Assembly (NCBI GenBank): GCA_036269075.1
Contig: DATASX010000019.1
Coordinates: 1-64,000 of the forward strand
Direction: 5' to 3'
Length of the DNA stretch: 64,000 nucleotides
Source: Sporichthyaceae bacterium
GTDB lineage: Bacteria; Actinomycetota; Actinomycetes; Sporichthyales; Sporichthyaceae
The translations under genes and the position numbers were made by a program. Shown in pieces: positions 60,652 through 64,000 of the stretch (positions are counted from its first letter, which is position 1; every line of letters begins with the position of its first letter). The notes under the pieces were generated by a model. It saw nothing but the letters and a program-made list of their open reading frames with translations, made no database searches and was not told where the DNA came from.

Positions 60652-63225
60652 TCAGCCGGGCTCCGCCGGGGCCGGCCCGCCGCTGCGGCGCCCGGGCATC
60701 GACAGCACCATGGTCAGCCCGCCGCCCGGGGTCTCCTCGGGCTCCAGCGTCCCGCCCATGGCCTCGGCCAGGCCGCGGGACAGTGCCAGGCCCAGGCCGA
60801 CCCCGGTGCTGGTGTCGGTGTCGCCGAGGCGTTGGAAGGGCAGGAAGACGCGTTTCCAGTCCTCGAGCGGGATGCCGGGGCCACGGTCGACCACGCGGAT
60901 CTCGAGGGTGTCGCCCAGGCGGCTGGCGGCCACCAGCACGTCGGTGCCCCGCGGGGTGTGCCGCACCGCGTTGGTCATCAGGTTGACCAGGATCCGTTCC
61001 AGCAGAGCCGGGTCGGCGGTGATCTCCGGCAGGTCGTCGGGGACGTCGATCCGGAAGCGCGCTGCCTCGGGCCCGGCGCTCTTGACCGCGTGCGGGACGA
61101 CCTCGTCGAGCGCGACCGCGCTCAGGTGCAGACCGAGCGCACCGGCCTGCAAGCGGCTCATGTCGAGCAGGTTGGCGATGAGCCGATCGAGTTCGACCAA
61201 CGACTCGCGAGCGGTGGCCAACAACTCCGCCCGGTCGGACTCGCTCCAGCCGATGTGCGGGTTGTTCAGGCTGTCCACGGCCGCGCGGGCTGAGGCCAAC
61301 GGCGTGCGCAGGTCGTGGCTGACCGCGGCGAGCACCGCCGAGCGCAGCGCGTCGGTCGCCACGACCGGCCTTGCTCGGTCGGCCTCGGCCTGCAACTGCT
61401 GCTGGCGCAACGCCAACTGGGTCTGGGCCGCGAAGGCCTCCAAAACGCGCCGGTCGCCGGCCGCCGGAACCCGGCCGCGGGCCAGCAACCGGGTGCGTTC
61501 GTCGATCTCGACGTCCACCGCGGCTTCGGCCGGACGTTGGCACGGCCCGGCGCCCACGGTTGCCAGCACCCGCCAGGCCGACGGCTCCTCCCGGTCGCCG
61601 GGCGCCGGATCGCCGACCCGCTCGACCAGTGTCACGTCGGAGAATCCGAAGGTCTCCGCCAGCCGGGACAGCAACGACGGCAAGGCGTTCTCACCGCGCA
61701 GCACGTGCACCGCGAGGCCGGCCAGGATCTCCGCGTCGGCCCCGGCGCGGGCGGCCTGCCGGGCTCGCCGCGCGGCGAGGTCGACGACGGCACTGACCGT
61801 CGCGGCGACCAGGATGAACACCACCAGCGCCAGCACGTTCTCGTGGTCGCCGATCGTGAACGTGTACAGCGGTGGCGTGAAATACCAGTTCAGCAGCAGG
61901 AATCCACCGACGGCGGAGGTCAGCGCAGGCAACAACCCACCGACCAGCGCGACCGCGACCACCGCGGCGAGGAACAGCAGGATGTCGCTGGGCAGGCCGA
62001 GCGAGCCGCGCGTCCGGGTCAGACCGACGCTCAACGCAGGCATGCCGAGCACCGCCAGCAACCACCCGGCCAACAGGCGTTGCCCGGTCAGCGCCCCGCG
62101 CTGCGCGGTCGGGCGATGCACCTTCGGGCCGTCCGGGCCGGTGACCAGGTGTACGTCGATCGACCCGGACAACGCGGTCGCGGCGGTGGCCACCCCAGGG
62201 TTGATCAGGTGCGCGAACCGGCTCGAGCGCGAGGCACCGAGCACCAACTGGGTGGCGTTGACGCCCCGGGCGAAATCGATCAGCGCCCGGGCCACGTCGT
62301 GGCCGAACACCTGGTGGTAGGTGCCGCCGAGTTCCTCGACCAGCGTACGTATCCGGGCCAGGTCGCCCCCGTGCGGGCGGGTCAGGCCGTCGTCGGCGGT
62401 GACGTGCACGGCCAGCAGGTCCGAACCCGTGCTGCGGGCCGCGATGCGCGCCGCGCGCCGGATCAGGTTCTCCCCCTCCGGCCCGCCGGACAGCGCGACC
62501 ACGACCCGTTCCCGGGCCTCCCACGTGGCCCGGATCCCGTGCTCGGCGCGGTACCGATCGAGTTCGGTGTCGACCTTGCCGGCCACCCACAGCAACGCCA
62601 GTTCCCGAAGGGCCGTCAGATTGCCGATGCGGAAGTAGTTCCCGAGCGCGGCGTCGATGCGCTCGGGCGGATAGATGTTGCCGTGTGCCATCCGGCGGCG
62701 CAGCGCCTCCGGGGACATGTCGATCAGCTGCACCTGCGCGGCCGCGCGGACCACCTCGTCGGGCACGGTCTCGCGCTGCTGCACCCCGGTGATCTCGGCG
62801 ACCACGTCGTTGATCGAGGCCAGGTGCTGGATGTTGACCGTGGTGACGACGTCGATGCCTGCCTCGAGCAGTTCCTCGACGTCCTCCCACCGCTTCTCGT
62901 TGCGGGAGCCGGGGGCGTTGGTGTGCGCCAGTTCGTCGACGAGCACGATCCGCGGGGCGCGGGCGAGCACCGCCGCCACGTCGAGTTCGGTCAGTTCGGT
63001 GTCGCGGTAATGGACGATCCGACGGGGAATGGCCTCGAAACCGTCGAGCAGCGACGCGGTGTTCGGGCGGGCGTGGGTCTCGACGATCCCGATCACGACG
63101 TCGCGCCCGCGCTCGAGCGCCCGACGGCCCTCGGCCAGCATCGAGTAGGTCTTGCCGACGCCAGGGGCCGCCCCGAGGAAAACTCGGAGGCGGCCCCGTA
63201 CGGCGGGTTCGGCGGGATCAGGCAC
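60652..63225 (-). CDS. kdpD: Full-length osmosensitive K+ channel histidine kinase KdpD
   Basis: 857 residues. The N-terminal KdpD domain has the P-loop FLGAAPGVGKTYSMLAEGRR, VIGIVETHARPN, RIVLVDELAHTNAPGSRNEK and VEELLEAGIDVVTTVNIQHL. A Usp domain follows (VVVALSGGPEGENLIRR), then four transmembrane helices (about residues 390-500) and a GAF-like region. The HisKA motif is AVSHDLRTPLASARAAVDSL; the N box LVNLMTNAVRHTPRG, G1 VDRGPGIP and G2 GVGLGLALSRGLAEAMGG are all intact. It senses low potassium and turgor and phosphorylates KdpE. The start is GTG at 63225, ten bases after kdpC. No kdpE follows it on this strand. Confidence 0.95.
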   Translation of the reverse strand: MPDPAEPAVRGRLRVFLGAAPGVGKTYSMLAEGRRALERGRDVVIGIVETHARPNTASLLDGFEAIPRRIVHYRDTELTELDVAAVLARAPRIVLVDELAHTNAPGSRNEKRWEDVEELLEAGIDVVTTVNIQHLASINDVVAEITGVQQRETVPDEVVRAAAQVQLIDMSPEALRRRMAHGNIYPPERIDAALGNYFRIGNLTALRELALLWVAGKVDTELDRYRAEHGIRATWEARERVVVALSGGPEGENLIRRAARIAARSTGSDLLAVHVTADDGLTRPHGGDLARIRTLVEELGGTYHQVFGHDVARALIDFARGVNATQLVLGASRSSRFAHLINPGVATAATALSGSIDVHLVTGPDGPKVHRPTAQRGALTGQRLLAGWLLAVLGMPALSVGLTRTRGSLGLPSDILLFLAAVVAVALVGGLLPALTSAVGGFLLLNWYFTPPLYTFTIGDHENVLALVVFILVAATVSAVVDLAARRARQAARAGADAEILAGLAVHVLRGENALPSLLSRLAETFGFSDVTLVERVGDPAPGDREEPSAWRVLATVGAGPCQRPAEAAVDVEIDERTRLLARGRVPAAGDRRVLEAFAAQTQLALRQQQLQAEADRARPVVATDALRSAVLAAVSHDLRTPLASARAAVDSLNNPHIGWSESDRAELLATARESLVELDRLIANLLDMSRLQAGALGLHLSAVALDEVVPHAVKSAGPEAARFRIDVPDDLPEITADPALLERILVNLMTNAVRHTPRGTDVLVAASRLGDTLEIRVVDRGPGIPLEDWKRVFLPFQRLGDTDTSTGVGLGLALSRGLAEAMGGTLEPEETPGGGLTMVLSMPGRRSGGPAPAEPG

Positions 63226-63235
63226 GAGAGGATCC

Positions 63236-64000
63236 TTACGAATTCCGCTGATCCAGCGCCAGGTTCAGTTCGAGAACGTTCACCACTGGATCGCCCATGA
63301 AGCCGAGTGCTCGCCCGGTTGTGTACTTCGCCACCAGCCCCGCCACGGTGTGCGGGTCCAGGTTGCGGGCCTTGGCCACCCGGGCGATCTGCAGCTCCGC
63401 GTAGGCCACCGAGATGTCCGGGTCGAGCCCGGAGGCGCTCGCCGTGACCGCGTCGGCCGGGACCTGCGGGTGCGCCGGGCCGACGTCGACCGGGACGACG
63501 CGCCCGGCCGAGTAGTCGTCGCCCGGGTTCGCGCAGGTGACCGGGACGCCCTGATAGGTCGTCAGAAACGGCTTGGCCGGGCAGGCTTGGTTGACCGAGA
63601 CCGCGTGATCGGGCGTGCCGACGGCCGGGAACACGGCCAGTACCGCGCCCACGCCGTCGGCGGTGCAGTACGGGCGACCGCCGTCCACGCCCTCCAACTG
63701 GCCGACTGCTGCCGAGCGCGAGCAGACTCCGGTGAGCAGGGATTGCTTTGCGGAGCTGGGATTTCCCGCCGTGGCCAGGGTGTCGACGACACTCTCCGGG
63801 CCGAGGTTGCTCGCCGAGCTCGACGTCGGGTCGTACCCGTTGCCGGTGCCGGCCGAGGACGGCCGGGACTGGAAGTACTTTCCGATCGCGTTTCCCTTGT
63901 CGTCCTGGAAAGCCTGACCGATCAGGCTGCTGCCCACGGCCTTCCCGTCGACATTGATCACCGAGCCGTTGGCCTTGTTGTGGAACACGGTCTGCGCGAC
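63236..64000 (-). CDS. kdpC: Potassium-transporting ATPase subunit KdpC, 5' end outside the window
   Basis: The C-terminal 254 residues of KdpC. The frame stays open to the right edge, so the start and the single transmembrane helix are missing. Recognisable parts are [30 protein letters not shown] near the window edge, and the family C-terminus with [39 protein letters not shown] and [20 protein letters not shown]. KdpC stabilises the KdpB pump and binds ATP cooperatively. The large central insert (residues about 75-155 of this part) is longer than in the Escherichia protein. kdpB and kdpA should lie beyond the right edge. Confidence 0.93.
   Translation of the reverse strand, partial: VAQTVFHNKANGSVINVDGKAVGSSLIGQAFQDDKGNAIGKYFQSRPSSAGTGNGYDPTSSSASNLGPESVVDTLATAGNPSSAKQSLLTGVCSRSAAVGQLEGVDGGRPYCTADGVGAVLAVFPAVGTPDHAVSVNQACPAKPFLTTYQGVPVTCANPGDDYSAGRVVPVDVGPAHPQVPADAVTASASGLDPDISVAYAELQIARVAKARNLDPHTVAGLVAKYTTGRALGFMGDPVVNVLELNLALDQRNS

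Noticed and set aside
61315-63300. Long plus-strand frame opposite kdpD
   Set aside because: KdpD motifs on the minus strand are complete; the opposite frame has no domain or ribosome site.

Overview
The window comes from a high-GC actinobacterial chromosome. Supporting features are a BldC regulator, a mycobacterial-type LexA box in front of dinB, a MhuD-type haem oxygenase, a FadE5-type acyl-CoA dehydrogenase, an actinobacterial-type BkdABC complex, frequent GTG starts and many 4-base ATGA/GTGA gene overlaps. I cannot name the genus from sequence alone.

About 1-8,110 is accessory DNA. It holds a lower-GC pair of unknown genes at the left edge (a truncated gene and a lipoprotein), a repeat-rich stretch, a large MobF relaxase-helicase (TrwC/TraA type), a long non-coding segment with dyads that could hold its oriT, an HTH/PIN toxin-antitoxin pair, and a tRNA-Ser(UGA) whose 3' side carries paired direct repeats and a perfect palindrome. 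This fits one side of an integrated conjugative or mobilizable element. No integrase is visible.

About 8,236-23,336 is chromosomal: a secreted protein, a D,D-carboxypeptidase, a DMT transporter, two paralogous secreted Lys/His-rich proteins, a livH-livF-livMG-padR transport operon without a binding protein, a PH-domain protein, dinB, an ECF sigma factor with a DUF899 partner, a PAP2 enzyme, mhuD and a secreted SGNH hydrolase. An IS1380-family element (23,337-24,992) has landed exactly on the hydrolase stop codon, with a 4-bp CTAA target duplication.

About 25,000-46,300 carries lipid and central metabolism plus surface proteins: fadE5 with an operator-like promoter, an ArsB-type permease, a TetR regulator, two propeller lipoproteins (YVTN and kelch), a nitrilase-family amidase, the bkdA-bkdB-bkdC branched-chain 2-oxoacid dehydrogenase operon, an LPETG-anchored low-complexity protein, an HisC-type aminotransferase, thiC under a TPP riboswitch, a low-molecular-weight phosphatase coupled to a fructosamine kinase, and a peroxiredoxin.

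About 46,300-54,300 holds regulators and small secreted proteins: a membrane methyltransferase, a GntR/UTRA regulator, an XdhC-like protein, bldC, a His/Cys/Gly-rich secreted protein, a secreted zinc metallopeptidase, a Gln-rich protein and a VOC protein.

About 54,300-64,000 is a potassium-homeostasis cluster: a KimA-type K+ importer divergent from a truncated KdpD-like kinase and a KdpE regulator, then a CDF metal exporter, full-length KdpD and the start of the kdp transporter operon (kdpC, cut by the window edge). The full KdpD has no kdpE next to it, while the KdpE here is coupled to a second kinase with degenerate ATP-binding motifs. I regard this split arrangement as the most interesting functional lead. 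A palindromic interspersed repeat (near 37.8 and 48.4 kb) and a recurrent CTGACG-N3-CGTCAG dyad at gene ends are the most interesting non-coding signals.
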